Source: Streptomyces profundus (GTDB lineage: Bacteria; Actinomycetota; Actinomycetes; Streptomycetales; Streptomycetaceae). Taken from it: a DNA stretch of 64,000 nt. The stretch covers positions 1,798,001 through 1,862,000 of the forward strand of contig NZ_CP082362.1 in the NCBI RefSeq assembly GCF_020740535.1, written 5' to 3'. Position numbers and translations under genes: made by a program. A model generated the notes under the pieces. The model had not been told where the DNA came from. It saw nothing but the letters and a program-made list of their open reading frames with translations, and searched no databases. Shown one piece after another: positions 32,761 to 41,724 of this stretch (position 1 is its first letter; the number at the start of each line of letters is the position of its first letter).

Positions 32761-33450
32761 ATGCCCTCCACCGCGACCGCCGCTCGCCCCTCGAACCGTG
32801 CCCTCTTCGCGCGGGAGTTCCTGCGGAGCCCGCTGCGCACCGCCTCGCTGGTGCCGAGTTCGCGGGCGCTCGGCGCGCGCATGGTGGCCGGGCTGCCGGC
32901 CAGGGGCAACCCGGTGGTCGTCGAGCTCGGCCCCGGCACCGGGGCGTTCACCGGCGCGATCAGCGCCAGCCTGGGCGGTCGGGGGCGGCAGTTGGCGGTG
33001 GAGGTGAACGAGCGTCTCGCGGCCGATCTGCGTCCGCGCCATCCGGGCGTCGAGGTGATCACGGGGAGCGCGGGCCTCCTTCCCGAGCTGCTCGCCGAGC
33101 GCGGCGTCGGCGCGGTGGACGCGATCGTCAGCGGGCTGCCCTGGACGGTGTACTTCGACGGGCCGCGCCCGCTGGCCCAGGCGCTGGCCGAGGTGTTGGC
33201 GCCGACCGGGGTGCTGACGCAGTTCAGCTATCCCTGGACCGCCTGGGCCCCGCCGGCGCGGCGTCAACGGGCCGAGCTGCGCGCGGCGTTCGAGGAGCTG
33301 CTGGTGACGAGGACGGTGTGGCGGAACGTGCCGCCGGCGCTGGTCTACGTGGCCAGGCGGCCCCGGTCCTCGGCGTCGCCAGCGGAGCCGTCGCCGCCCT
33401 CCGCTTCGGTGCCGGTGCCGGCGGTGGCGTCGGTGGCGTCGGTTCGCTGA
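32761..33450 (+). CDS. Class I SAM-dependent methyltransferase (phospholipid N-methyltransferase-like)
   Basis: 229 residues. The SAM-binding motif I is VVVELGPGTGAFTGAI (~52). An acidic residue in AVEVNERLA ends strand 2, and AIVSGLPWTVYF with PTGVLTQFSY follow. The pattern, including the N-terminal FAREFLRSPLRTASLVPSS, matches the PmtA/rRNA-dimethylase-like group often annotated as phospholipid methyltransferases. The substrate is not certain. The C-terminal ~35 residues are Ser/Pro/Ala low complexity and lie over the antisense 3' end of the MFS gene. The ATG is preceded by AGGGA. Possible regulatory repeats lie just upstream. Confidence 0.8.
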   Translation: MPSTATAARPSNRALFAREFLRSPLRTASLVPSSRALGARMVAGLPARGNPVVVELGPGTGAFTGAISASLGGRGRQLAVEVNERLAADLRPRHPGVEVITGSAGLLPELLAERGVGAVDAIVSGLPWTVYFDGPRPLAQALAEVLAPTGVLTQFSYPWTAWAPPARRQRAELRAAFEELLVTRTVWRNVPPALVYVARRPRSSASPAEPSPPSASVPVPAVASVASVR

Positions 33451-34721
33451 CGGCGGCGCGCGCGCTCCATCGCGCGCCACTCGGGGCGCACCCAGATGAC
33501 CGGCCCTGGCAGCAGGTAGAGCACCGCGCAGGCCACCAGCACCGGGCCCACGCCCACGCCGGCGACGGCCAGCCCGCCGAGCACGCCGCCCAGCGGGATG
33601 CCGGCCCAGGCCAGCGAGCCGAACAGCGCGGTCACCCGCCCCAACAGCGGGCGCGGCACCAGCTCGATGGCCAGCGCGCCGATGATCGGGTTGAGGAAGC
33701 CGGCGCCGAACCCGCACACCGCGAAGACGGCGGCCACCCCCCAGAGCGGGAGCTGACCGGTCAGCGCCCAGGCCAGCGCGAGATAGCGGGGGAGGCCGGT
33801 CGCGATAATGCCGATGACCAGCACCGGCCGTCGGCGCAGCCGGTGGGCGAAGGAAGCCGCGATCACGCTGCCGAGGATGGCGGTCGTCCCCATCGCCGCG
33901 CCCAGCAGCCCGATCGCCGAGGGCCCGAACCCGGTCTCGTTGGCCCAGACCGGCAGGAGCACGGCCACCAGGGCGGCGTCCAGCAGGTTGGTGAGGGTGA
34001 TCGCCCCGGCGAGGGTCAACAGCAGCGGCGTGCGGCGCAGATGGTGGAAGCCCACGGCCAACTGGCCCCAGTAGCCCCGCTCCTCGCCCTCCGAGCCCGG
34101 CTCCGCCGGCACCGCGCGCCCCATGCCCCGGGGCAGCGTCAGCCCGATGATCACCGAACCGAGCACGAAGCAGGCCGCGTTGAAGCCGAGCCCGGCGAGC
34201 GGGCCGATCAGCGCCACCAGACCGCCGCCGGCCAGGGCGCCGGCCGTGCTGGCCAGCCGCTCCATCGCGCCGGAGATCCCGGTGGCCCGCTCCAGCGGCA
34301 CCGCGGAGCGCTCGGCGGCCTCGGGGATCAGGACCTGCTTGGCCAGATCGCCCGGCCCCCTGGTGGCGCCGACGAGGGCGACCAGCGCCAGCAGCATCGG
34401 GAACGGCAGCGCGCCGGCGGCGTCCAGCAGCGGGACGAGACCGATGGACAGCGCGCTGACCAGGTCCGTCGTCCAGGACACCACCCGGGGCCCGATGCGG
34501 TCCACCACCGGCCCGCTGAGCGCCTTGGCCAGCACATAGGGCGCCATCTCGCAGAACGCGACCAGCCCGGTCTGGGCGGCGCTGCCGGTGGAGACCAGGA
34601 CGAACCAGGGCAGCGCGATGGCCGCGATCCTGCTGCCCAGCTGGGCTATGCCAAAGCCGGCCAACACCCCGACCAGCGGCCGGAGTCGTTGGCTCCGGGA
34701 CACCTCGACGGGGACGCTCAC
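33345..34721 (-). CDS. MFS transporter
   Basis: 458 residues with about 11-12 hydrophobic segments, the standard major-facilitator size. GPVVDRIGPRVV between segments 2 and 3 is the MFS motif A position. The topology and sequence resemble drug or enterobactin exporters of the MFS_3 type. It overlaps the upstream ArsR gene by four bases (ATGA), so the two are coupled and the transporter should be derepressed by the ArsR ligand. The last ~35 residues are a hydrophilic TDATDATAGTGTEAEGGDG tail that lies antisense to the end of the methyltransferase gene (106 bp overlap). Export of a toxic small molecule is the likely role. Confidence 0.9.
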   Translation of the reverse strand: MSVPVEVSRSQRLRPLVGVLAGFGIAQLGSRIAAIALPWFVLVSTGSAAQTGLVAFCEMAPYVLAKALSGPVVDRIGPRVVSWTTDLVSALSIGLVPLLDAAGALPFPMLLALVALVGATRGPGDLAKQVLIPEAAERSAVPLERATGISGAMERLASTAGALAGGGLVALIGPLAGLGFNAACFVLGSVIIGLTLPRGMGRAVPAEPGSEGEERGYWGQLAVGFHHLRRTPLLLTLAGAITLTNLLDAALVAVLLPVWANETGFGPSAIGLLGAAMGTTAILGSVIAASFAHRLRRRPVLVIGIIATGLPRYLALAWALTGQLPLWGVAAVFAVCGFGAGFLNPIIGALAIELVPRPLLGRVTALFGSLAWAGIPLGGVLGGLAVAGVGVGPVLVACAVLYLLPGPVIWVRPEWRAMERARRRQRTDATDATAGTGTEAEGGDGSAGDAEDRGRLAT

Positions 34722-35356
34722 GACGGCTCGTCCGAATCGGCCCCGTCCAACCCGGGGAGCACATGCAGCACCAGGGAGACCCGCTCGGCGTCTTCCGGGG
34801 CGTTCTCGTCGGCCAGATCGTATCGGCGGTACCGGCCGATCACCTCGGAGATCTCCCCGCGCAGCGCCTTGGCCTCGCCCGGGGTGAGCCGCAGCAGCGC
34901 GTCATTGAACGACACGACAGCGCTCCACGGCTCGGGCATGGTCTCCAGTTCGTTGAGCGCCTTCTGGGCGAGCAGGGTGTGCGAGGCGACGATGGAGCGC
35001 AGATAGCCGAGGGTGGCGTCCATCTCGCGGGCGGCCAGCTCCCGGTCGTGGAAGGAGGTGGCCTGGTAGACCGAACGCCACCAGCGGTCGCGTCCGTTGC
35101 CCCGCTCGGTGTCCTCCTCGACGAAGCCGGCGGCGGCGAGTTGGCGCAGGTGGTAGCTCGTCGCGCCGGAGGTCAGCTCCAGGCGCTGCGCCAAACGGGT
35201 GGCGGTGGCGGGGCCGTGTATCCGGAGCAGGCCCACCAGCCGCACCCGCACCGGATGCGCCAGGGCGCGCAGCCCCTTCGCGTCCAACTCAACGTACTTG
35301 AGGGGGATTTCGGGACCTCGGGGAGAGGCGGCCACTTCGTCGTCCGAGTCGCTCAT
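34718..35356 (-). CDS. ArsR family transcriptional regulator
   Basis: 212 residues. The winged helix is at about 28-95 (LRALAHPVRVRLVGLLRIHGPATATRLAQRLELTSGATSYHLRQL). A longer helical C-terminal region resembles the second half of YdfF/Rv2887-like ArsR proteins. No Cys-rich metal site is visible, so an organic ligand is likelier than a metal. A large perfect palindrome begins 13 bp upstream of the ATG. Being first in a coupled pair with the MFS gene, it most likely represses its own operon and releases it when the exported compound binds. Confidence 0.9.
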   Translation of the reverse strand: MSDSDDEVAASPRGPEIPLKYVELDAKGLRALAHPVRVRLVGLLRIHGPATATRLAQRLELTSGATSYHLRQLAAAGFVEEDTERGNGRDRWWRSVYQATSFHDRELAAREMDATLGYLRSIVASHTLLAQKALNELETMPEPWSAVVSFNDALLRLTPGEAKALRGEISEVIGRYRRYDLADENAPEDAERVSLVLHVLPGLDGADSDEPS

Positions 35357-35368
35357 GGCACCACCCTA

Positions 35369-35406
35369 GATTGCCAACACTTCTTTGCAAAGAGTTGTTG
35401 GCAATC
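35369..35406. promoter_or_regulatory. Palindromic operator of the ArsR-MFS operon
   Basis: GATTGCCAACA (35369-35379) and TGTTGGCAATC (35396-35406) form a perfect 11-bp inverted repeat. A second palindrome, CTTTGCAAAG (35383-35392), lies inside it. The A/T-rich block ends 13 bp before the ArsR ATG, where it would cover the promoter. Confidence 0.75.
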
Positions 35407-35533
35407 TCCCTGACGTCCGCCTTTACCTCTTCCAGGGTCCGCTTTGCCAGGTTTTTTGTTGACTCGGGCAACGTCCTGGGGATCTCTTTGTCCTTATGCT
35501 CAGCACGAATTCCCGCCTGCGGAGGGCACGTTC

Positions 35534-36013
35534 ATGGTGACGCGGCGCACCCCACTGCCGGGCGTCGGCACCCAGTACGACCTCGCCACCCGGGACGGCC
35601 GCCACATCTCGGTGGTGGCCCACGACGACGGACGCCGCTTCGTCGGCTTCTACGCGTCGGACGACCCCGACGCCTGCCAGGGCACCGTCCCCCTGGACGC
35701 GCAGGAGGCCGCCCGACTGGCCTCGATCATCGCGCCCGACCACGCCGACCACGCCCTGCCCGGCGGGGAACTCGGCCTGGACCTGGTGACCGAACGCGTC
35801 CCGATCGGCCCCGACTCCCCCTACCGGGGACGGCCGTTGGGCGACACCAGGGCCCGCACCCGCACCGGGGCCTCCATCGTCGCCGTGCTGCGCAGGACCA
35901 GCACCCACCCCTCGCCCAGCCCGGACTTCCGGCTGGAGGCGGGCGACACGCTGCTGGTCGTCGGCACCCGCGAGGGCGTGGACGACCTCTCCGACATCAT
36001 CGCCGGCGCGTGA
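35534..36013 (+). CDS. Cation:proton antiporter regulatory subunit (KhtT-like, TrkA-C domain)
   Basis: 159 residues. The N-terminal half (TPLPGVGTQYDLATRDGRHISVVAHDDGRR) is typical of KhtT-like proteins. The C-terminal RCK_C/TrkA-C domain includes GASIVAVLRR and FRLEAGDTLLVVGTREGVDDL. The ATG at 35534 has GGAGGG eight to nine bases upstream. It should sit on the cytoplasmic face of the antiporter encoded 142 bp downstream and gate it in response to a ligand such as a dinucleotide or pH. The gene pair is a familiar actinobacterial arrangement. Confidence 0.88.
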   Translation: MVTRRTPLPGVGTQYDLATRDGRHISVVAHDDGRRFVGFYASDDPDACQGTVPLDAQEAARLASIIAPDHADHALPGGELGLDLVTERVPIGPDSPYRGRPLGDTRARTRTGASIVAVLRRTSTHPSPSPDFRLEAGDTLLVVGTREGVDDLSDIIAGA

Positions 36014-36155
36014 CCGGCGGGCCGCCGACGGCCCGCCTCAGCGCCGCGCCCGGCGCCGAACCCGCCCACCGCGCGGGCGGCCACGCGCCGGAGCCGACCA
36101 CCGACGACACATGCGGCGCCCAGCGCGGCAGGGCGAACTGAAAGTGCGGTGACTC

Positions 36156-37373
36156 TTGCACGACACCACAACCATGCTGATCGAGCTGGGGGCGGTCGTC
36201 CTGGGCCTCGGCCTGGTGGGGCGACTCGCGGGGCGGCTCGGCCTCTCCCCCATCCCGCTCTACCTGCTCGCCGGACTCGCCTTCGGCCACGGCGGGCTGC
36301 TCCCGCTGGACACCACCGAGGGCTTCATCGAGGTGGGCGCCGAGATCGGCGTCATCCTGCTGCTGCTGATGCTGGGCCTTGAGTACACCGCGCCCGAGCT
36401 GGTGGACAGCCTCAAGACGCAGTACCCCTCCGGCATCGTCGACCTCGCCCTGAACGCGACGCCCGGCGCGCTGCTCGGCCTCCTGCTGGGCTGGGGCCCG
36501 GTGGGGGCGCTGGCGCTGGCCGGCGTCACCTACATCTCCTCGTCCGGGGTGATCGCCAAGGTGCTCACCGACCTCAACCGGCTGGGCAACCGGGAGACCC
36601 CGGTGATCCTGGGCATCCTGGTGATCGAGGACCTGACCATGGCGGTCTATCTCCCGGTCCTGTCCACGGTGTTGGCCGGCGTCGGGCTCGCCAGCGGGAG
36701 CGTCACCCTGGCCATCGCCCTCGGCACCGCAAGCGTCGCGCTCTTTGTCGCGCTGCGACACGGCCGGTGGATCAGCAAGGCGGTCTCCTCCGACAACGCG
36801 GAGATGCTGCTGCTGGTCGTGCTCGGGCTGACGCTGCTCGTCGCCGGGATCGCGCAGCGCCTCCAGGTGTCGGCCGCGGTGGGCGCGTTCCTCGTCGGCA
36901 TCGCCCTCTCCGGCGAGGTGGCACACACCACCCGCCGGCTGTTCATGCCGCTGCGCGACCTCTTCGCGGCGGTGTTCTTCGTGTTCTTCGGGCTCTCCAC
37001 CACGCCAAGCGACATACCGCCGGTGCTGGTGCCGGCGCTCGTCCTCGCCGTGGTGACCGCGCTCACCAAGATCGCGACGGGCTGGTACGCGGCCCGCCGC
37101 GCGGGCATCGGGCCGCGCGGCAGGCTGCGGGCCGGCGGCGCGCTGGTGGCACGGGGCGAGTTCTCCATCGTGATCGCCGGCCTCGCCACGGCCAGCGAGC
37201 CCAGGGTCGCGCCCGTGGCCACCGCCTATGTGCTGATCCTGGTCATCGTCGGCCCGCTGGCCGCCCGTTGGACGGAGCCGGTGGCCCGCCACCTGATGGA
37301 GCGGCGCGCGGCGCGGCAGGCGCAGGTGGCGCTGGTCAACGAGGCGCGCCCGGCGACCGGGGCCGGCTCCTGA
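36156..37373 (+). CDS. CPA2 monovalent cation:proton antiporter (KhtU-like)
   Basis: 405 residues, with 12-13 hydrophobic segments of the Na+/H+ exchanger fold: SPIPLYLLAGLAFGHGGLLPL, GVILLLLMLGLEY, TYISSSGVIAKVL, ILVIEDLTMAVYLPVL with the conserved acidic pair, and a GGALVARGEFSIVIAGLA segment. It lacks a cytoplasmic TrkA domain of its own; the KhtT-like partner upstream supplies it. The start used here is TTG 36156 (product begins MHDTTTMLIELG); an ATG at 36174 is the alternative. The pair should extrude K+ or Na+ in exchange for protons. Confidence 0.9.
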   Translation: MHDTTTMLIELGAVVLGLGLVGRLAGRLGLSPIPLYLLAGLAFGHGGLLPLDTTEGFIEVGAEIGVILLLLMLGLEYTAPELVDSLKTQYPSGIVDLALNATPGALLGLLLGWGPVGALALAGVTYISSSGVIAKVLTDLNRLGNRETPVILGILVIEDLTMAVYLPVLSTVLAGVGLASGSVTLAIALGTASVALFVALRHGRWISKAVSSDNAEMLLLVVLGLTLLVAGIAQRLQVSAAVGAFLVGIALSGEVAHTTRRLFMPLRDLFAAVFFVFFGLSTTPSDIPPVLVPALVLAVVTALTKIATGWYAARRAGIGPRGRLRAGGALVARGEFSIVIAGLATASEPRVAPVATAYVLILVIVGPLAARWTEPVARHLMERRAARQAQVALVNEARPATGAGS

Positions 37374-37418
37374 CGCGACCGCGGCACGGCCGGGCCGTCG
37401 CGGCCCGGCCGACCGCCG

Positions 37419-38225
37419 TCAGCCCTCGGCGAGCGGCAGCGTCTCCCCCGTCTCCAGCAGCGTCTTGAGGTTGGAGATGATCACCGGCCAGCCCTGGCTG
37501 ACCGAATCGCGCATCTCGCTGTCCGGGCCGAACCCGTCGTGTGTCACGGTCAGCTTGACGGCCTCGCCCAGCGGCTCGATCTCGAAGGTGACCCGCGAGA
37601 CCGGCTCCCGCTGCAACTCGGCGAGGCGCTCCTCGCTCCAGCCGAACATCTCGGCCATCTCAGGGCGGTAGCCGTGCCAGCCGTAGCTCAGCAGCCGCCC
37701 CGGCTCGGCGGCCAACACCCGCTGCCCCCAGTCCTCGTAGGGCCGCGCCGGATCCATCCGCCAGCGCACCGGCGCCCCCGGCCGCCAGTCGGACTCGGGC
37801 CCGGTGTCCTCGAAGTAGCGTCGAATGAAGTCGGGTTCCGTCAACGCCTGCCACAGACGTTCAGGGGTGGTGCGGATCACGGTCACATAGACAAAGGCGG
37901 GGTGGGGCATCTCGCTCTCCAGGGTGTCGCGCATCTCGGCCAGCGCCCGTAGCCGCGGGCGTTGGTAACGGCCGATCCAGCGTTCGGCGATGTCGTTGAC
38001 GGGGACCGCGTTGAGGTAGTGCAACTTCTCCCGCCCGCGCCGCACCGTCGTGACCAACAGCGCCGCCTCCAGCACCGCCAGATGCTTCGCCACGGCCTGC
38101 CGCGTCATCCCCAGCCCCGCGCACAGCTCCCGCAGGGTCTGGCCGTCGCGGGCGCGCAACCGGTCGAGCAGCTGCCGACGGCTGCGGTCGGCGAGCGCCT
38201 TGAACACCTCGTCCATGGCCTCCAT
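37419..38225 (-). CDS. ArsR-type HTH fused to an SRPBCC (AHSA1) domain
   Basis: 268 residues from ATG 38225 (GGGGG five bases upstream); ATG 38216 is an alternative. The N-terminal ~95 residues are an ArsR winged helix (FKALADRSRRQLLDRLRARDGQTLRELCAGLGMTRQAVAKHLAVLE). Residues ~110-265 form an AHSA1/START-like domain (VYVTVIRTTPERLWQALTEPDFIRRYF, KLTVTHDG). This fusion is a recognised actinobacterial layout in which the SRPBCC cavity probably binds a hydrophobic ligand and controls DNA binding. A short palindrome lies 16 bp upstream, so autoregulation is likely. No partner gene is coupled to it. Confidence 0.88.
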   Translation of the reverse strand: MEAMDEVFKALADRSRRQLLDRLRARDGQTLRELCAGLGMTRQAVAKHLAVLEAALLVTTVRRGREKLHYLNAVPVNDIAERWIGRYQRPRLRALAEMRDTLESEMPHPAFVYVTVIRTTPERLWQALTEPDFIRRYFEDTGPESDWRPGAPVRWRMDPARPYEDWGQRVLAAEPGRLLSYGWHGYRPEMAEMFGWSEERLAELQREPVSRVTFEIEPLGEAVKLTVTHDGFGPDSEMRDSVSQGWPVIISNLKTLLETGETLPLAEG

Positions 38226-38241
38226 CCTGACCCCCGACAAT

Positions 38242-38261
38242 AGGCAACCAAACAGTTGCCT
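38242..38261. promoter_or_regulatory. Palindrome upstream of the ArsR-SRPBCC gene
   Basis: AGGCAAC-N6-GTTGCCT is a perfect inverted repeat starting 16 bp upstream of the ATG at 38225. Its size and placement fit an ArsR autoregulatory operator. Confidence 0.6.
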
Positions 38262-38312
38262 GTCCAGTCGGCGGGGCCCTCCCACGTGCCCGCTTCGAGC
38301 TGTGCCGGGGAG

Positions 38313-38353
38313 ATGCCTCGTTAGGCCGAAGGGATGAGGCATGATTCGGAATC
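38313..38353 (-). repeat. IS200/IS605 right-end-like hairpins
   Basis: ATGCCTC (38313-38319) pairs with GAGGCAT (38336-38342). Directly next to it is the palindrome GATTCGGAATC (38343-38353). They overlap and follow the 3' end of the TnpB remnant, where IS605 elements carry subterminal hairpins and the guide-RNA (omega RNA) scaffold. With the nuclease gene deleted, no function is expected now. Confidence 0.45.
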
Positions 38354-38506
38354 GTGACCCCACCCACGCGTGAACGCGCGGGCTTCCTGTGTCGGTGGCC
38401 AGGCCGCCGCGCGGAGGACCAGCCCGGCCCCGTTGCGGACGTTCGTCGCCCCGACGTGGTCCGCGTTCGCGGCGAACCCGCGGGCCGTGCACGGGAACCT
38501 GTCCTG
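38321..38506 (-). pseudogene. TnpB (IS605 OrfB) C-terminal fragment
   Basis: About 60 codons ending at 38321 match the end of TnpB: FPCTARGFAANADHVGATNVRNGAGLV. This is the zinc-ribbon and the last catalytic-Asp region (DHVGATN). The expected second Cys of the CxxC pair is replaced (CTARG), and everything upstream of this piece is missing. It follows a TnpA fragment in a different frame, so an internal deletion joined the two genes of one element. Inactive. Confidence 0.75.
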
Positions 38507-38565
38507 GGTGACGCGGTTCCCCTGCGCGGCAGCGCCGTTCGGCGGGAAGCCGCCGGGCGGCTTGG

Positions 38566-38847
38566 GGAGGTGAAGCCCTTGAACCGGTTGGCCACGTACG
38601 GGGCCGACGACTTCGGGTCGTGCCTCACGAACAGGTGGACGTGGTCGGGCATGACGTCGAGTGCCACGATCTCCCATCCCCGTTCGTCGGCGTTCTGCCG
38701 GATCAGTTCGTCCAGTCGTTCCGCGACCCGGCCGTCGAGGGCCGGACGGCCGTACTTCGGGCACCGCACCACGTGGAGCCCGAGGTCATACACTCCGCCG
38801 GAGAACCGGCGAACCTCCCTGGTCACGGCCACGCGATCGCTATACAC
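38566..38847 (-). pseudogene. TnpA (IS200/IS605 Y1 transposase) N-terminal fragment
   Basis: About 94 codons from GTG 38847 match the start of IS200/IS605 TnpA: GVYDLGLHVVRCPKYGRP, then the HUH metal motif in MPDHVHLFVRHDP, then YVANRFKGFTS. Homology stops there, before the helix with the catalytic tyrosine. The sequence then runs into low-complexity DNA and the TnpB fragment. The transposase cannot be active. Confidence 0.8.
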
Positions 38848-38948
38848 ACGCCGCAGGTCCAGCGCGGCAGAGAGATGGGCTCAGGTGAACAGCGCAGATC
38901 CGCACACACAGCAAAGGCCGGAACAGCCCGGAGAAGCCGTTCCCCACC

Positions 38949-38962
38949 CCGCTGAAGCGGGA
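38949..38962. repeat. Small hairpin, possible IS605 left end
   Basis: CCCGCT-GA-AGCGGG lies 102 bp upstream of the TnpA fragment and 20 bp before the kinase gene. IS200/IS605 left ends carry short hairpins of this kind. It could equally belong to the kinase leader. Confidence 0.35.
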
Positions 38963-38982
38963 CGTCCCCTGGACAGGTCCTG

Positions 38983-40407
38983 ATGGGAATCGTCGCCGGC
39001 CTCGACAGCTCGTCCGCCTACACCCGCATCGTCGTCTGTGACGCGACCACGGGGCAGATCCTGCGCCACGGCCACGCCGAGCATCCGACCGGCGAGTCCG
39101 CCCCCGAGTCCTGGCTGCTCTCCCTCGGCGAGGCCGCCGACGGCGGCATGCTGGAGGACGTCTCCGCGATCGGCGTCTCCGCCCAACCGCACAGCGTCGT
39201 CCCGCTGGACGCCGACGGCGCCCCGGTGCGGCCCGCGCTGGCCGGCGCCGACGACCGGGCGCGGTCCGCCGCGTTCAGCCTGGTCGACGCGCTCGGCGGC
39301 AAGGCCGCCTGGGCCGAGGCCGTCGGCTCCGTCCCCCAGCCGACCCACCCGGTGGCCCAACTCCGCTGGCTGGCCCGCGAGGAGCCGGACGCCGCCCGGC
39401 GCACCACCACCGTGCTCCAGCCGCAGGACTGGCTCGTCTGGCAACTGCTCGGCCGCCCGGGCCGCTGGACCACCGACCGGGGCGGCGCCTCCGGCACCGG
39501 CTACTGGTCGGCCGTCTCCGGCAACTGGCGCCACGAGCTGGCCGAACTCGCCATCGGCCACCCCGTCAGCCTCCCCGAGGTGCTCGGCCCGGCCGAGGCC
39601 GCCGGCCGCACCCCCGAGGGCCTGCTGATCTCCGCCGGCACCGGCGAGACCATGTCCGCCGCGTTCGGCCTGGGCGTCGGCAAGGGCGACGCCGTCGTCT
39701 CGCTCGGTGCCTCAGGATCCGTCTGCGCCGTCCACCACGAGGCGCTGACCGACCCCTCGGGCACCATCACCGGCTACGCCGACGCCACCGGCCACCACCT
39801 GCCCGTGGTGCGCACCCTCAACGGCACCCGGGTGCTGCGGGGAGCCGCCGAGATGCTCGGCCGGGACCTCACCGAGCTCTCCGAGCTCGCCCTCACCTCC
39901 ACCCCCGGCGCCCACGGCCTCGTCCTCCTCCCCTACCTCGCGGGCGAACGCACCCCCGACCTCCCCCACACCGCCGGCACCCTGGCCGGCCTGCGGCGGG
40001 AGAGCATGAAGCCGGAGCACCTGGCCAGGGCGGCCTTCGAGGGCATGCTCTGCGGCCTCGCCGACGCGGCGGAGGTTCTGCGCCGGCGCGGCGTGGTCAT
40101 CGACCGGGTCTTCCTGCTGGGCCAGACCGCGACCCTGCCGGCCGTCAAACAGCTGGCCGCCGGGCTGCTCGGCGCCCGCGTGGTGATCCCCGAGCCGGCC
40201 GACTACACCGCGCTCGGCGCGGCCCGCCAGGCCGCGTGGGCCCAGGGCGTGGCGGACGGCGGCCTCACGGCGGACGAACCACCGGCCTGGCCCGAGGCCA
40301 GGGGCGAGATCTTCGAGCCCGACGACGAGGAAACCGCGGTCGGCTCCGCCGTCCGCCAACAGTTCGTCGCCGTGCGGGAGGAGACCCACCCCCAGGCGAT
40401 GCCCTAG
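38983..40407 (+). CDS. xylB: FGGY family carbohydrate kinase (xylulokinase-like)
   Basis: 474 residues, the normal size. The N-terminal phosphate loop region is VAGLDSSSAYTRIVVCD. SAQPHSVVPLDADG, the substrate-site DDRAR, and the FGGY_C part (VVSLGASGSVCA, LLPYLAGERTPDLP, VFLLGQTATLPAVKQL) follow. GERTPDLPHTAG is close to that of actinobacterial xylulokinases. It phosphorylates D-xylulose, or a related ketose, in the cytoplasm. No xylose isomerase or transporter is beside it. GGACAGG lies five bases before the ATG. Confidence 0.8.
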   Translation: MGIVAGLDSSSAYTRIVVCDATTGQILRHGHAEHPTGESAPESWLLSLGEAADGGMLEDVSAIGVSAQPHSVVPLDADGAPVRPALAGADDRARSAAFSLVDALGGKAAWAEAVGSVPQPTHPVAQLRWLAREEPDAARRTTTVLQPQDWLVWQLLGRPGRWTTDRGGASGTGYWSAVSGNWRHELAELAIGHPVSLPEVLGPAEAAGRTPEGLLISAGTGETMSAAFGLGVGKGDAVVSLGASGSVCAVHHEALTDPSGTITGYADATGHHLPVVRTLNGTRVLRGAAEMLGRDLTELSELALTSTPGAHGLVLLPYLAGERTPDLPHTAGTLAGLRRESMKPEHLARAAFEGMLCGLADAAEVLRRRGVVIDRVFLLGQTATLPAVKQLAAGLLGARVVIPEPADYTALGAARQAAWAQGVADGGLTADEPPAWPEARGEIFEPDDEETAVGSAVRQQFVAVREETHPQAMP

Positions 40408-40423
40408 CGATGCCCTGGCCGGC

Positions 40424-40444
40424 CCGGCCGGACGGTCCGGCCGG
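40424..40444. terminator. Hairpin between xylB and hrdA
   Basis: CCGGCCGGA-CGG-TCCGGCCGG is a perfect 9-bp stem with a 3-base loop, 17 bp after the xylB stop and before the convergent hrdA stop at 40551. No T-run follows, as is common in streptomycetes. Confidence 0.6.
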
Positions 40445-40550
40445 CGGCCGTCGCGCCGGCGGACGAACCCCGGCCCGCGGCGGCCCGCAAGGGCACCTCG
40501 CCGTCGAGCGGTCGCCGTGGGGGCCGGCCCGGGTTCGGGGTCGGTTCGGG

Positions 40551-41567
<1,017 letters not shown>

Positions 41568-41724
41568 GTGGACGACCTCCAGGGGGTCGCGGCGGGAGCG
41601 GAGCGGCACCGCCCCCAGTGTGAGGTACACCTGAGTCCGGCCACGAGATGCGTGCGACCACTATTTTCGCCGGCTTGGCGCGCGGTGCGCCCAGGCCCGG
41701 TGAGATGGCCCGAAGGGCCGGCGT

